A stretch of 64,000 bases of DNA from assembly GCF_008370325.1 (NCBI RefSeq), contig NZ_VNIP01000008.1, forward strand, positions 726,680 to 790,679. The letters are read 5' to 3'. Below, piece after piece: positions 50,800 through 58,901 of this stretch; positions within the stretch are counted from its first letter, which is position 1, and each line of letters opens with the position of its first letter. Position numbers and translations under genes: made by a program. Under the pieces are notes generated by a model, which was given only the letters and a program-made list of their open reading frames with translations, was not told the origin of the DNA and did no database searches. The DNA comes from Martinezella tropici. GTDB lineage: Bacteria; Pseudomonadota; Alphaproteobacteria; Rhizobiales; Rhizobiaceae.

Positions 50800-52227
50800 T
50801 TATTCGCGGTCGAACACGCGCCAAACCCAAGCCAGAATCGCGTCCATGTCCGGCTCCTTGGTCTGGTCGACCGTCATCACGGCGCCGCAGCCCATCGGCT
50901 CGGCACGATCGGCAAGCGCCATCAGCTCCGGCACATAGTCGGCGCCCGGATGGCCCGGCAATCGATCCTGCAGCCGGCTGGCATAACGCTCTCCCGCAAC
51001 CGATCCCGGCACCTTGCACCAAAGCTCGGCGACATCCCCGACCTTCGCAGCACTGATATAGCTTTCGAGCTGCGCTTTCGGCTGAAAACCGAACCAGGCA
51101 TCGATGATGAAGGTCGAGCCGGCCGGCGCCTCGGCGATGACGGACCAGATCGCCTGGTAGCTCGCCTTTCCCAAGGTCCGGTTGAAGTCGCGATCGACAG
51201 GTCCGATATGCTGTAGGAACGGATTCTTGATGCCATCGAGGGACAGAACAGGCCAACCGGTTCTCTCAGACAAAGCCTTGGCAAGGCGGCTTTTACCGGA
51301 GGCGGGCACGCCGTTGACCAGGACGACCCGCTTTCCCTGTGCCCGCTTTTCCTGTGACGGCGCATCCACAGTGAAAGTCGACAGGCCCGCGCCGATCACT
51401 CCGGCATCGTCGGCGAGTTTCGCCGGCAATATCGCGGGGCGGAACCATGGTGCGACCGCCGGCAGGTCTGCAAGGGCACGCGCCGCGCCGCAGCCGAGCC
51501 CGCCACCAAGCAGGATGACTTCGGGATCCATCGTCGCTGCTATATTGTCGAGCGCCGCCCGCAAGGGGACTGCCCATTGGCGCAACACGCGCGCCGCCGC
51601 ATCATTCCCCTCGGCTGCCATGCTGAAAATTTCCCCGATCGTCACGACGGACAATCCCGCTTCGGCGATGTGACGGCGCAATGCCGTTCCGGAACTGAAG
51701 GTCTCGACGCAGCCGCACCTGCCGCAGGGGCAGGGTGGGCCATCCTGAGATACGCAGATGTGACCGAGCTGCCCGGCGGCTCTATGCCCGTGATAAATGC
51801 GACCGGCATGGGCGAGAGCACCGCCGATACCCGTGCCGATCGTCAACATCGCAACGTTTCGATAGCCCTTGGCGCCGCCGATCCGCATTTCAGCGATCAG
51901 CGCCATGCTGCAATCATTCTCGATGCCGACAGGCTTTCCGAGGGCCGCCTCGATCCGCGGCACGAAGTCGAGGCCGGCGAGGTTGAGGATGCCGCCGGAC
52001 AGGATCTCGCGGCTGGCAACATCGACCCGCCCGGGTATGCCGACGCCGATCCCCGAGACTTCGGCTCCGTCGAGTTCGCGCCCCATTGCGATGACGCGCT
52101 CCAGCACCTGCAAGGGATCGGCCGGGGTTCGTTCCGACAGTTTGGCAAGAATCTCGCCGCGAGCGGAGACGAGGGCCGCACGAATATTCGTGCCGCCAAT
52201 ATCGACGCCTATGGCGATGTCAGACAT
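50800..52227 (-). CDS. Fusion of ROK sugar kinase and P-loop (AAA_33/gluconokinase-like) kinase
   Basis: 475 residues in two parts. Residues 1-~288 are a ROK kinase: ATP-binding DIGGTNIRAALV (9-20), catalytic Asp in IENDCSMAL (Asp105), and zinc ligands His156 and CPCGRCGC (166-173). Residues ~298-475 are a P-loop kinase with Walker A NGVPASGKS (305-313) and a Asp in LSLDGIKNPF. Each half alone would phosphorylate a small sugar or related molecule. Being fused and next to an aldolase gene, they may act in sequence to give a sugar bisphosphate. The gene overlaps the aldolase gene by 8 bp. Both halves keep their key motifs. Confidence 0.85.
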   Translation of the reverse strand: MSDIAIGVDIGGTNIRAALVSARGEILAKLSERTPADPLQVLERVIAMGRELDGAEVSGIGVGIPGRVDVASREILSGGILNLAGLDFVPRIEAALGKPVGIENDCSMALIAEMRIGGAKGYRNVAMLTIGTGIGGALAHAGRIYHGHRAAGQLGHICVSQDGPPCPCGRCGCVETFSSGTALRRHIAEAGLSVVTIGEIFSMAAEGNDAAARVLRQWAVPLRAALDNIAATMDPEVILLGGGLGCGAARALADLPAVAPWFRPAILPAKLADDAGVIGAGLSTFTVDAPSQEKRAQGKRVVLVNGVPASGKSRLAKALSERTGWPVLSLDGIKNPFLQHIGPVDRDFNRTLGKASYQAIWSVIAEAPAGSTFIIDAWFGFQPKAQLESYISAAKVGDVAELWCKVPGSVAGERYASRLQDRLPGHPGADYVPELMALADRAEPMGCGAVMTVDQTKEPDMDAILAWVWRVFDRE

Positions 52228-53161
52228 TGGCGCGCTGCCTTTGATCAGCGCCGTGCGAGCCCGTGCCCTTGAAGTGCGTCGCGATGACAGCCTGGATTTC
52301 GCGAAGCCTTGGCACCGCGACCGATTCCAGCCGATCTTTCGTCACCGTGCGATCGAGCGAGATGCAATCCTTCCACAGCGAGCGGCCGGCGATCACGCCG
52401 GAAGCGCCGTTGCGCATGGCATTCTCGACCTGTGTCAGGAAGGTCGCATGGTCGACGCCAGCAGAGAGCACCGCCCATGGTACGTCGCCGGCAAGACGCG
52501 TAACTTCGGCACAGGCTTCCGACGATCCCGGATAGGGGATTTTCAAAACCTTCGCGCCGAGTTCCAGGCAGATCTTGCTGCCGCCGACGATCAGGGACGG
52601 CAACTTGGCTTTATGGTCGACCTCGTCCTCATCTTCGAATTTGTAGGTCAGGAATTCGACGACAAGCAGAAGATCTTCGTGTGCGAAGTCTTCGATGCAC
52701 TGTTTCAGGATCCGGATATTGTGGGCATTCGCCGCTTCCCGATCCGAGCGCAGATAGACCATGATCTTGCCGCCTGTTGCCCCCAGCTGGCGCACGCGGC
52801 GCGCCGAAATGCCAGGGACCAGCTTCGATAGACGATACCCTTCCGGCGAGGTATCCCAACCGGAAGCGTCGAGCCCGATCAGCAGCGCGGTGTCGCGCTG
52901 AAGGACGCGATCATCGACCAGTGCCGGCACGGCGCAGATCGGATCGACCAACACGCAGGATGCCTTGCTTGCCAGGAACCGGGCGATATCGGCCTTCGTG
53001 TCGCCCAGCACCTGGTCGGAGATGGCAGCCTGCTCGGCCGGATCCTTGGCCAGGAGGCTGCGCATGCCGCCGCGCTGGTCGCAGGCAATCACCATCATGG
53101 CACCGTCGCTACCACAAATCTGCTGGTACCCGCGCATCTCCGCTGTCGTCAATTTCGTCAT
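52220..53161 (-). CDS. LacD/YihT-type class I aldolase
   Basis: 313 residues from ATG 53161 with a very strong GGAGGAAGG site. The TIM-barrel sequence aligns with tagatose-1,6-bisphosphate aldolase LacD and sulfofructose-1-phosphate aldolase YihT: MVIACDQRGGMR near the start, MVYLRSDR, predicted Schiff-base Lys207 in VLKIPYPG, LSAGVDHATF and GVIAGRSLW. It would cleave a ketose phosphate or bisphosphate to DHAP plus an aldehyde. It is divergent from the SorC regulator and followed by the double kinase. Which phosphorylated ketose it splits is unknown. Confidence 0.87.
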   Translation of the reverse strand: MTKLTTAEMRGYQQICGSDGAMMVIACDQRGGMRSLLAKDPAEQAAISDQVLGDTKADIARFLASKASCVLVDPICAVPALVDDRVLQRDTALLIGLDASGWDTSPEGYRLSKLVPGISARRVRQLGATGGKIMVYLRSDREAANAHNIRILKQCIEDFAHEDLLLVVEFLTYKFEDEDEVDHKAKLPSLIVGGSKICLELGAKVLKIPYPGSSEACAEVTRLAGDVPWAVLSAGVDHATFLTQVENAMRNGASGVIAGRSLWKDCISLDRTVTKDRLESVAVPRLREIQAVIATHFKGTGSHGADQRQRANV

Positions 53162-53348
53162 ATGATCCTTCCTCCAGCCGTTGCAAAACGGCACCCGTCC
53201 GAGCACGCCTTCTCCACTCCTCGAAGAGGGGCATGCTCTTGAAATTGAGGGCTCCCATGCGCGGTATAAACGTTGCGAAACCGGCTGTTTTGAGCGATAA
53301 CTCCCTCAAGTACCGCATGCGTAACACATTACAGAAAGGAATTTCAAC

Positions 53349-54311
53349 CTGAATTCGTCTCAATCGCAGGAGGCTGCGGCAAATCGCGCTTTGTTGCATA
53401 CGGTCGCCAAATTGCACTACCAGTCCGACATGTCGCAGGTGGATATCGCCAGGAAGCTCGGCCTATCGACGGCGACGGTTTCGCGATTGCTGCAGCGAGC
53501 CCGGGCGATCGGGATCGTCCGGATCGAGGTGATCGATCTCTCGCCCGCCGAGGATCTGAGCGCTGCGCTGACCGACGGCCTGAAACTGCGCGCGGCCTCG
53601 GTAATCGATACGCCGTCGTCAAACGTGCTGAGCGCGCTCTCCGCACCGGTCGGCTCGCTTCTGCAGCAGGCGGGTCTGCGCTCCGGCTCGACGCTGGGCA
53701 TCGGGTGGGGAAGGGCAGTACGCGAGGTGACATTGGCGGGCTTGCCGCAACTGCCCGGTATCGTCACGGTCGCGCTGAATGGCGGCATGCAGCAGGCAGC
53801 CCCGCACTTCCAGATCAACGAATTCGTCCGCCAGGCGGCAGCCCAGATGGGAGGCGTGCCCCACTTCCTGCATGCGCCTTATATTTCCTCGACTGAACTC
53901 CGGGACGCATTTCTGGGCGACCCTACCGTGCAGCAGGTGACCTCCCTTTGGGACAGATTGGATGCGGCGATCGTCGGCGTCGGATTGACGCATGCCTCCA
54001 ACCCTTCCGAGCCGGCTTTGCCCGGCGAAAAGGCGCTGAGCCACGCGGCCGGGGACGTGCTGCGCCACTATGTCACCGAGGCTGGCGAAATCCTGCATTG
54101 GGATGGAGAGGAGGGCATGATCGCCGCTTCGCCCGAACAATTGCGCAAGGTGCCGCTCTGTATCGCAGTCGCTGCAACCCCCGGCAAGGCAAGCGGCATC
54201 ATCGGAGCGGCACGATCGGGAATGATCAATGCACTGGTCACGGACGCCAATACTGCGCAGGCCATTCTCGATCGCCTGTCATCCAACCAGAAAGCCGAGG
54301 ATCGATCCTGA
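53349..54311 (+). CDS. SorC/DeoR-type sugar-responsive transcriptional regulator
   Basis: About 320 residues if translation starts at CTG 53349, which has AAAGGA 9 bases upstream; the first conventional starts are TTG 53391 and 53394 (about 306 residues), without a well-placed site. The helix-turn-helix is MSQVDIARKLGLSTATVSRLLQRA, followed by a C-terminal sugar-binding domain with SGSTLGIGWG-like and LNGGMQQ segments that binds a phosphorylated sugar. It diverges from the aldolase/kinase genes and presumably controls them. It overlaps the HAD gene by one base. Confidence 0.87.
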   Translation: MNSSQSQEAAANRALLHTVAKLHYQSDMSQVDIARKLGLSTATVSRLLQRARAIGIVRIEVIDLSPAEDLSAALTDGLKLRAASVIDTPSSNVLSALSAPVGSLLQQAGLRSGSTLGIGWGRAVREVTLAGLPQLPGIVTVALNGGMQQAAPHFQINEFVRQAAAQMGGVPHFLHAPYISSTELRDAFLGDPTVQQVTSLWDRLDAAIVGVGLTHASNPSEPALPGEKALSHAAGDVLRHYVTEAGEILHWDGEEGMIAASPEQLRKVPLCIAVAATPGKASGIIGAARSGMINALVTDANTAQAILDRLSSNQKAEDRS

Positions 54312-54973
54312 TGCCGTTCGACGGCCGCTCCTTCGGCGCCTTCCTGTTCGACATGGATGGAACCGTCCTGAATTCGATTGCGGTCGCCGAACGTGTCTGG
54401 ACCGCCTGGGCGGAAAGACGCGGCGTCGACGCCGTCAGCCTGCTGGCGACCGTTCACGGCCGCAAAGCGATCGAGACGATCACCCGGCTCGGCCTTTCTG
54501 GGATTGATCCCGCCGAAGAGGTCAGCATCCTCACCCAAGCCGAAATCGATGACGTTACCGGCGTGGAGCCGATCGCGGGTGCCATCGGCTTCTTGAAAAG
54601 CCTGCCGCCGGATCGGTGGGCGATCGTCACCTCTGCGCCGCGAGAGCTGGCCAAAGTTCGCCTTCAGGCGGCCAGGCTTCCCTGGCCGCCGGTTCTGATT
54701 GCCGGAGAGGATGTGCAGAATGGCAAACCAGCACCAGATTGCTTCATTTTAGCTGCGAAGATGTTAGCGCAACCCATTGAAGATTGTCTTATTTTTGAGG
54801 ATGCGCCCGCTGGCATAGAGGCAGCGGAAGCGTCAGGCGCTTCCGTGCTTGTCATCAGCGCGACCCATCGGGCGCCGCTGTTGACGCGGCATCCGAATGT
54901 CGAAAACTACGATCATCTCGCTCTGGATATCGGCTCGGGCGGCGCTTTGCGTCTATCCGGAAAGCCTCTCTGA
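54311..54973 (+). CDS. HAD-superfamily sugar phosphatase-like hydrolase
   Basis: 220 residues. Motif I is FLFDMDGTVLNS (Asp14, Asp16), motif II IVTSAPRE, motif III near GKPAPDCF and motif IV IFEDAPAGIEAA. This arrangement suits subfamily IA sugar-phosphate or glycerol-phosphate phosphatases (YfbT/YniC or Gpp-like). Its ATG overlaps the SorC stop (TGATG). In this island it may remove a dead-end or toxic sugar phosphate, or act in the main route; not shown. Confidence 0.87.
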   Translation: MPFDGRSFGAFLFDMDGTVLNSIAVAERVWTAWAERRGVDAVSLLATVHGRKAIETITRLGLSGIDPAEEVSILTQAEIDDVTGVEPIAGAIGFLKSLPPDRWAIVTSAPRELAKVRLQAARLPWPPVLIAGEDVQNGKPAPDCFILAAKMLAQPIEDCLIFEDAPAGIEAAEASGASVLVISATHRAPLLTRHPNVENYDHLALDIGSGGALRLSGKPL

Positions 54974-54990
54974 AATACGCCCGAAATACC

Positions 54991-55224
54991 TCATGGAAAT
55001 GGGTCATAACCGGGCTTCTTATAGATTGCGTCGGGCTTGGCTTGAATATCCGGCACATAGACGCTTTCGGTCCAATCGGCCATAGCGACATCTTCTATCG
55101 CGACGGACACCGAACCTTCATCGACGCCGAGCGTCTCGACGATAACTTTTGTCAAGCGTTCAGCCACGGTTCGCTTCTGTGTCTCGGTTCGTCCCGACAC
55201 CATTTTCAGGATCAGATGGGGCAT
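54991..55224 (-). CDS. 4-oxalocrotonate tautomerase family protein
   Basis: 77 residues from ATG 55224, favoured over an ATG two codons earlier because AGGAG is then 8 bases upstream and the next residue becomes Pro. Tautomerases need Pro1 as catalytic base after removal of Met, and here the protein begins MPHLILKMVSGRTE. The 4-OT family acts on enol/keto acids, including aromatic breakdown products. It is 169 bp downstream of the reductase/Rieske genes on the same strand. Confidence 0.8.
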   Translation of the reverse strand: MPHLILKMVSGRTETQKRTVAERLTKVIVETLGVDEGSVSVAIEDVAMADWTESVYVPDIQAKPDAIYKKPGYDPFP

Positions 55225-55393
55225 CAACATTCTCCTCTTGGGCGATGCTGCCGGTCCAACAATGCGACGACCACGTCACAGCCAGCCCGCCAGCGGCTAG
55301 AAAGAGATGTAGTGAGATCGGCCTCCGCGACTAGCGCCTAAAGACGGCAAGCACTTATGTCGCCTGCTCATGAATTGACGAAACAGCGATCTC

Positions 55394-56635
55394 TTACGCT
55401 GCCTTTGGCAAGAGAGACTTCAGGTTCACGTCGGCCGCCAAGGCCTCGATCGGCGGGACTACGCGTTTGGCAATCAGCATCTCGCTCAGCTTGATGTCCT
55501 TGGCAATTTTGTTGCCGGGACCGACGCCGCTTGCGGCGACCAGCCGCTGTTCCCCGTCAAGATGAAACAGGACGAAGGCGCCATCCCCAAGGTCCCTTCG
55601 AACGACCGTGCGACCCTCATCGACGAGGCCGGCGATCTGCAGTGTATGATCGTACTGGTCGGACCAGAAATAGGGAACGGCGTGATAATTGCGCGCCGCA
55701 CCTTCCAGATTTGCCGCGGCGAGCATGCCCTGATCCTGAGCATTGCGCCAGGCTTCGAGACGCAGCCGGCGGCCGCCATAGAGCGGATGCGGAAATGAGC
55801 AGCAGTCGCCGGCGGCATAGATATCCGTCACCGACGTCTCCAGGCGCTCATTGACCGCAATGCCATTGTCGACCGCAATGCCGGCCTGAGCGGCAAGCTC
55901 GGTGCGAGGCTGCGCACCGATCCCGACGACCAGCACATCTGCCGAGATCAGATCTCCATCGAAAAGGGAAATATCGACACGTCGTTCATCCGCTTCGATC
56001 CCGCGAACCGCCACACCGCATTTTACGATGACGCCGTTGCGCCGATGCAGGTCGGCGATCGTTTCGGCGATTGGTTCCGGGACGCCGCGCTTGAGAATAC
56101 GTTCCTGCGACTCGATGACCGTAACCTTCGCGCCACGGCTGCGCGCCGATGCGGCAACCTCGAGACCGATGAAGCCGCCGCCAAGCACAGCCACATGCAT
56201 ATCGGCTCGGATCCATGGGCGAAGTGCAAGCGCATCGTCGATCGTCCTCAGATAAAATATCCGTCCGCCGGTGGGCGCGTTCGGCAATCGCCGGGGTGCC
56301 GCACCCGTCGTCAGCAGCAATTTGCCGTAGGACAGCGCCCGGCCATCTGAGAGGATCAGTTGCTTCCCCAAGGTGTCTATAGCGCTTGCCGATGCGCCGC
56401 CGATATGCCGGATCGCCCGCTCGCCGAGCACGATATCGCTGAGAACGGCCGGCGCCTGCGGCCCCGCTTCGTCGAGCAGAACCTGCTTGGAAAGAGGTGG
56501 CCGCTCATAGGGGAGATGGACTTCGTCGCCGATAAGGGTGATCGTGTGCCGATAGCCGTTCTCCCGCAGGCTCAGCGCTGTGCGTGCGCCGCATTCGCCG
56601 GCACCGACGATAATAATGCCCGCATCGCCGCTCAT
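55394..56635 (-). CDS. FAD-dependent ferredoxin reductase (rhodocoxin/BphA4-like)
   Basis: 413 residues: FAD-binding GAGECGARTALSL near 13, a second dinucleotide motif GGGFIGLEVAASARSRG for NADH, the FAD/C-terminal motif DIYAAGDCC, and a C-terminal reductase domain. It would pass electrons from NADH to the Rieske ferredoxin encoded 4 bp upstream with overlap. The electron acceptor is likely the membrane hydroxylase encoded nearby. Confidence 0.9.
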   Translation of the reverse strand: MSGDAGIIIVGAGECGARTALSLRENGYRHTITLIGDEVHLPYERPPLSKQVLLDEAGPQAPAVLSDIVLGERAIRHIGGASASAIDTLGKQLILSDGRALSYGKLLLTTGAAPRRLPNAPTGGRIFYLRTIDDALALRPWIRADMHVAVLGGGFIGLEVAASARSRGAKVTVIESQERILKRGVPEPIAETIADLHRRNGVIVKCGVAVRGIEADERRVDISLFDGDLISADVLVVGIGAQPRTELAAQAGIAVDNGIAVNERLETSVTDIYAAGDCCSFPHPLYGGRRLRLEAWRNAQDQGMLAAANLEGAARNYHAVPYFWSDQYDHTLQIAGLVDEGRTVVRRDLGDGAFVLFHLDGEQRLVAASGVGPGNKIAKDIKLSEMLIAKRVVPPIEALAADVNLKSLLPKAA

Positions 56636-56949
56636 GCGCCGATGCCGATCATGACGCGATCGCCTTCAACTTTGACAGGGTAGGTTTTCAGGTTGATGCA
56701 GACCGGCGCACCGCGGGCTTCACCGGTCTTGTAGCTGAAGCGGCCATTGTGCTTCGGACACTCGATGGTGTCGTCCATGACCAATCCGTCGGCCAGATGG
56801 ATTTTCTCATGAGTGCACAGGCCGTCGGTCGCGAAATAGTCGTCGTCAGGACTGCGATAGATCGCGAAAGTTCGTCCTGCATGATCGAAGCGGACAACAT
56901 CCTCCTGATCGATTTCATCGGCAGCACAGGCATCAACCCAGTTCGTCAT
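56632..56949 (-). CDS. Rieske-type [2Fe-2S] ferredoxin
   Basis: 105 residues from ATG 56949 (GGAGGA site); an upstream in-frame start adds a poor Cys/Glu-rich extension. The cluster ligands are Cys45 and His47 (CTHEKIHL) and Cys64 and His67 (CPKHNGRFSY), with the usual spacing of a Rieske ferredoxin of NDO/biphenyl dioxygenase type. It is soluble and shuttles single electrons. The gene overlaps the reductase gene by 4 bp, so both are cotranslated. Confidence 0.92.
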   Translation of the reverse strand: MTNWVDACAADEIDQEDVVRFDHAGRTFAIYRSPDDDYFATDGLCTHEKIHLADGLVMDDTIECPKHNGRFSYKTGEARGAPVCINLKTYPVKVEGDRVMIGIGA

Positions 56950-57098
56950 TTCTTCCTCCTCATTGCAATCGTCGCAAGGTGCGAAAAGCATCGCCTAATT
57001 CGGAGAGCAAGTTGACGTTGCGCTTTGATTGCGCATCGTTTTTCCTCCCGGCTTGTTCCAAGCATGCGCGAAATGACCCTTCATATTCCACGCCGATC

Positions 57099-57359
57099 AT
57101 GATCATTTTTCATCAGGGAGGAGCGGATATCGTCGGCGTCTATAATGCCGGCGGCGCCAATCTCGGCGTCGGCTCGGTGCTTCAGCGTTTTCAGGAACAA
57201 CGGGGAGGCGAGTGTGTTTGGATCGCACATGCGCTCAATAATGAAACCCGCCGCTTCATCGCCTCGGGGCTGATGACGCACGTTCTCGATCAGGCGCCTG
57301 AAACGCAGGCAAGGCGCGCCCTGGATACGAGATTCTATCGCGATCCTGCCCATTCCTGA
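57099..57359 (+). pseudogene. C-terminal remnant of a LacI-type regulator
   Basis: The last ~80 residues of this frame match the end of LacI-family sugar-binding domains: DIVGVYNAGGANLGVGSVLQ, then CVWIAHALNNETRRFIASG and MTHVLDQAPETQARRALDT. The DNA-binding helix-turn-helix and most of the effector domain are missing; upstream bases encode unrelated residues before the Rieske start. There is no plausible start for such a fragment. It is best read as a deletion relic. Confidence 0.7.
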
Positions 57360-57405
57360 CCTATACGGCGGAAAATATCGGCCCCAGTCACCGCCAAGTG
57401 ACAAG

Positions 57406-57441
57406 GCCGGAGCCTGCGGAAGGAGGGCCTCAGGCTCCGGC
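57406..57441. terminator. 11-bp inverted repeat, probable terminator
   Basis: GCCGGAGCCTG and its complement flank a 14-base loop, about 45 bp past the LacI remnant stop and past the end of the hydroxylase gene on the other strand. It could terminate either direction. No T-run is seen. Confidence 0.45.
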
Positions 57442-57576
57442 ATTTGCCGCCATCGACGACAAGTTAAGTTGGCGGCGGGGGAGAGCCCAAATGCGCATAT
57501 GGAGCAAGCAGTTCCCTTGGCAAGTTACAGAGTTCGATAGCACTGCCGGGAAAAATCCGGCCGTCCTCCATGCGCG

Positions 57577-58608
57577 CTAGCTCGTGCGGGAGCGACGCGC
57601 TTGCTTCTCCGCGTATTTCTTGGCGCGCTCCATGAAGCGCTTGTTCATGCGGTCCTCGGCCTCTTTCGAGCCGTCATGGAAGGTGCCGAACCATTGGTCG
57701 AGCGGGATCACACCGTCGGCATAATTGCACTCGAAGAATTTATGATGGAGGTAGTGGTCATAGGCATGGGTATCGACCCCGGCTTCCTCGCCGATCACGA
57801 TCTTGTCGAAGCCGGCGTGCCCCGGTGCAGGTGCAAGGGCGGCATGCGTCAGATGGAACAGGACATGGATCGGATTGGACGGCACGATCCAATGGATAAG
57901 AACCCCTGAGAAATACAAAAGATGCTCGACCGGATGCATGGCGAGGCCGGACCAAGGACCGGGATTGACATTGTTGTGATGCAGCTTGTGGACCGTGTGG
58001 TAGAGCGGCGGCCAGTGGATCAGGCGATGCACCAAGTAGAAGTGCAGATCGCGGAATGCCGGGATCAGCAGCATGACGATGGCGCAATAGATCGGGTGTT
58101 CGGCAAAATCGACATAGGGAATGATGCCATTCGCAAAAGCCCAGAGCGTCAGCACTTCGAAGGCCGTCCATAAGGGTACGGCGCTGGCGAAAGTCCAGAT
58201 CACATTGTCGACGGTCTGGTTGCTGAAGAGGAAGGCCGAGTTATCCTTCGATGGCCACTTGCTATTATATTTGAAGCTCGTGCCCTGCTTCTTCTGCATA
58301 TAGAGGCGCAGATGAAAGGCGCCGAAGAACAGGAAGACCAGCGCGGCGTTGCGCAGGAGGAGATAGGCGATCCAGCCCGGCGCCAGCGTCTTCATGGTCT
58401 CCATGGAGGGCGTCGCGTAGAGCCACAGCAGCGTTGCGACGACGGCATAGACGACATTCCAGGGCATCAGGTAGCCGGGATAGCCGAAGAACCATTTCAG
58501 AAAGGCGATCGGTTTTGCCGGCCAGATGAAAACAGGCGGATATTGCAGAAGCTTGTTGGGCTTCCAGTCGCCGCGCTTGTCGCGCGTGCCGTAGAGCGTG
58601 TCGTCCAT
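57577..58608 (-). CDS. Membrane di-iron hydroxylase/desaturase (sterol desaturase, fatty-acid hydroxylase superfamily)
   Basis: 343 residues with about five membrane helices. The histidine clusters that hold the di-iron centre are visible: HFYLVHRLIH, HKLHHNN and HYLHHKFFE. The superfamily inserts oxygen or a double bond into lipids or sterol-like substrates, using electrons from ferredoxin or cytochrome b5. The Rieske ferredoxin and its reductase encoded downstream on the same strand are natural electron donors. Ornithine-lipid, hopanoid or fatty acid hydroxylation are possibilities; the substrate is unknown. Confidence 0.85.
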   Translation of the reverse strand: MDDTLYGTRDKRGDWKPNKLLQYPPVFIWPAKPIAFLKWFFGYPGYLMPWNVVYAVVATLLWLYATPSMETMKTLAPGWIAYLLLRNAALVFLFFGAFHLRLYMQKKQGTSFKYNSKWPSKDNSAFLFSNQTVDNVIWTFASAVPLWTAFEVLTLWAFANGIIPYVDFAEHPIYCAIVMLLIPAFRDLHFYLVHRLIHWPPLYHTVHKLHHNNVNPGPWSGLAMHPVEHLLYFSGVLIHWIVPSNPIHVLFHLTHAALAPAPGHAGFDKIVIGEEAGVDTHAYDHYLHHKFFECNYADGVIPLDQWFGTFHDGSKEAEDRMNKRFMERAKKYAEKQARRSRTS

Positions 58609-58901
58609 GATGTGCCTCCCGGTGAATGAACTATGCGGTCAGTGTCAGCGGTGTCTGCTCGAAACGACAGCATTGATTTGATGAAATTTGCTCACGGTGG
58701 CAGGACGTTCGCCGGGACCGCAATCAGGGAAGGAGAGGCCTCCGAAAGTATTTTGATGAAAAACCATCACGCCGCGGCGGTCGCGGCATGCGAATACATC
58801 GGCTTTGCAATGAAACGCGCTGATGATCAAAAGCCATCACCGCGATGACTGGCAAAGGCTTCGGATTCGTGATCTGAGCAGCTCACTGGCAGGGAGAACC
58901 T

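Noticed and set aside
57398..57580. 60-codon plus-strand frame after the LacI relic
   Set aside because: It covers a strong hairpin, has no supported start and shows no similarity to LacI.
58699..58712. GG-N10-GC pattern resembling a sigma-54 promoter (TGGCAGGACGTTCGC)
   Set aside because: Only the spacing and TGGCA match well, the -12 element is TCGC and not TTGC, and no enhancer site or nitrogen-related gene is nearby.
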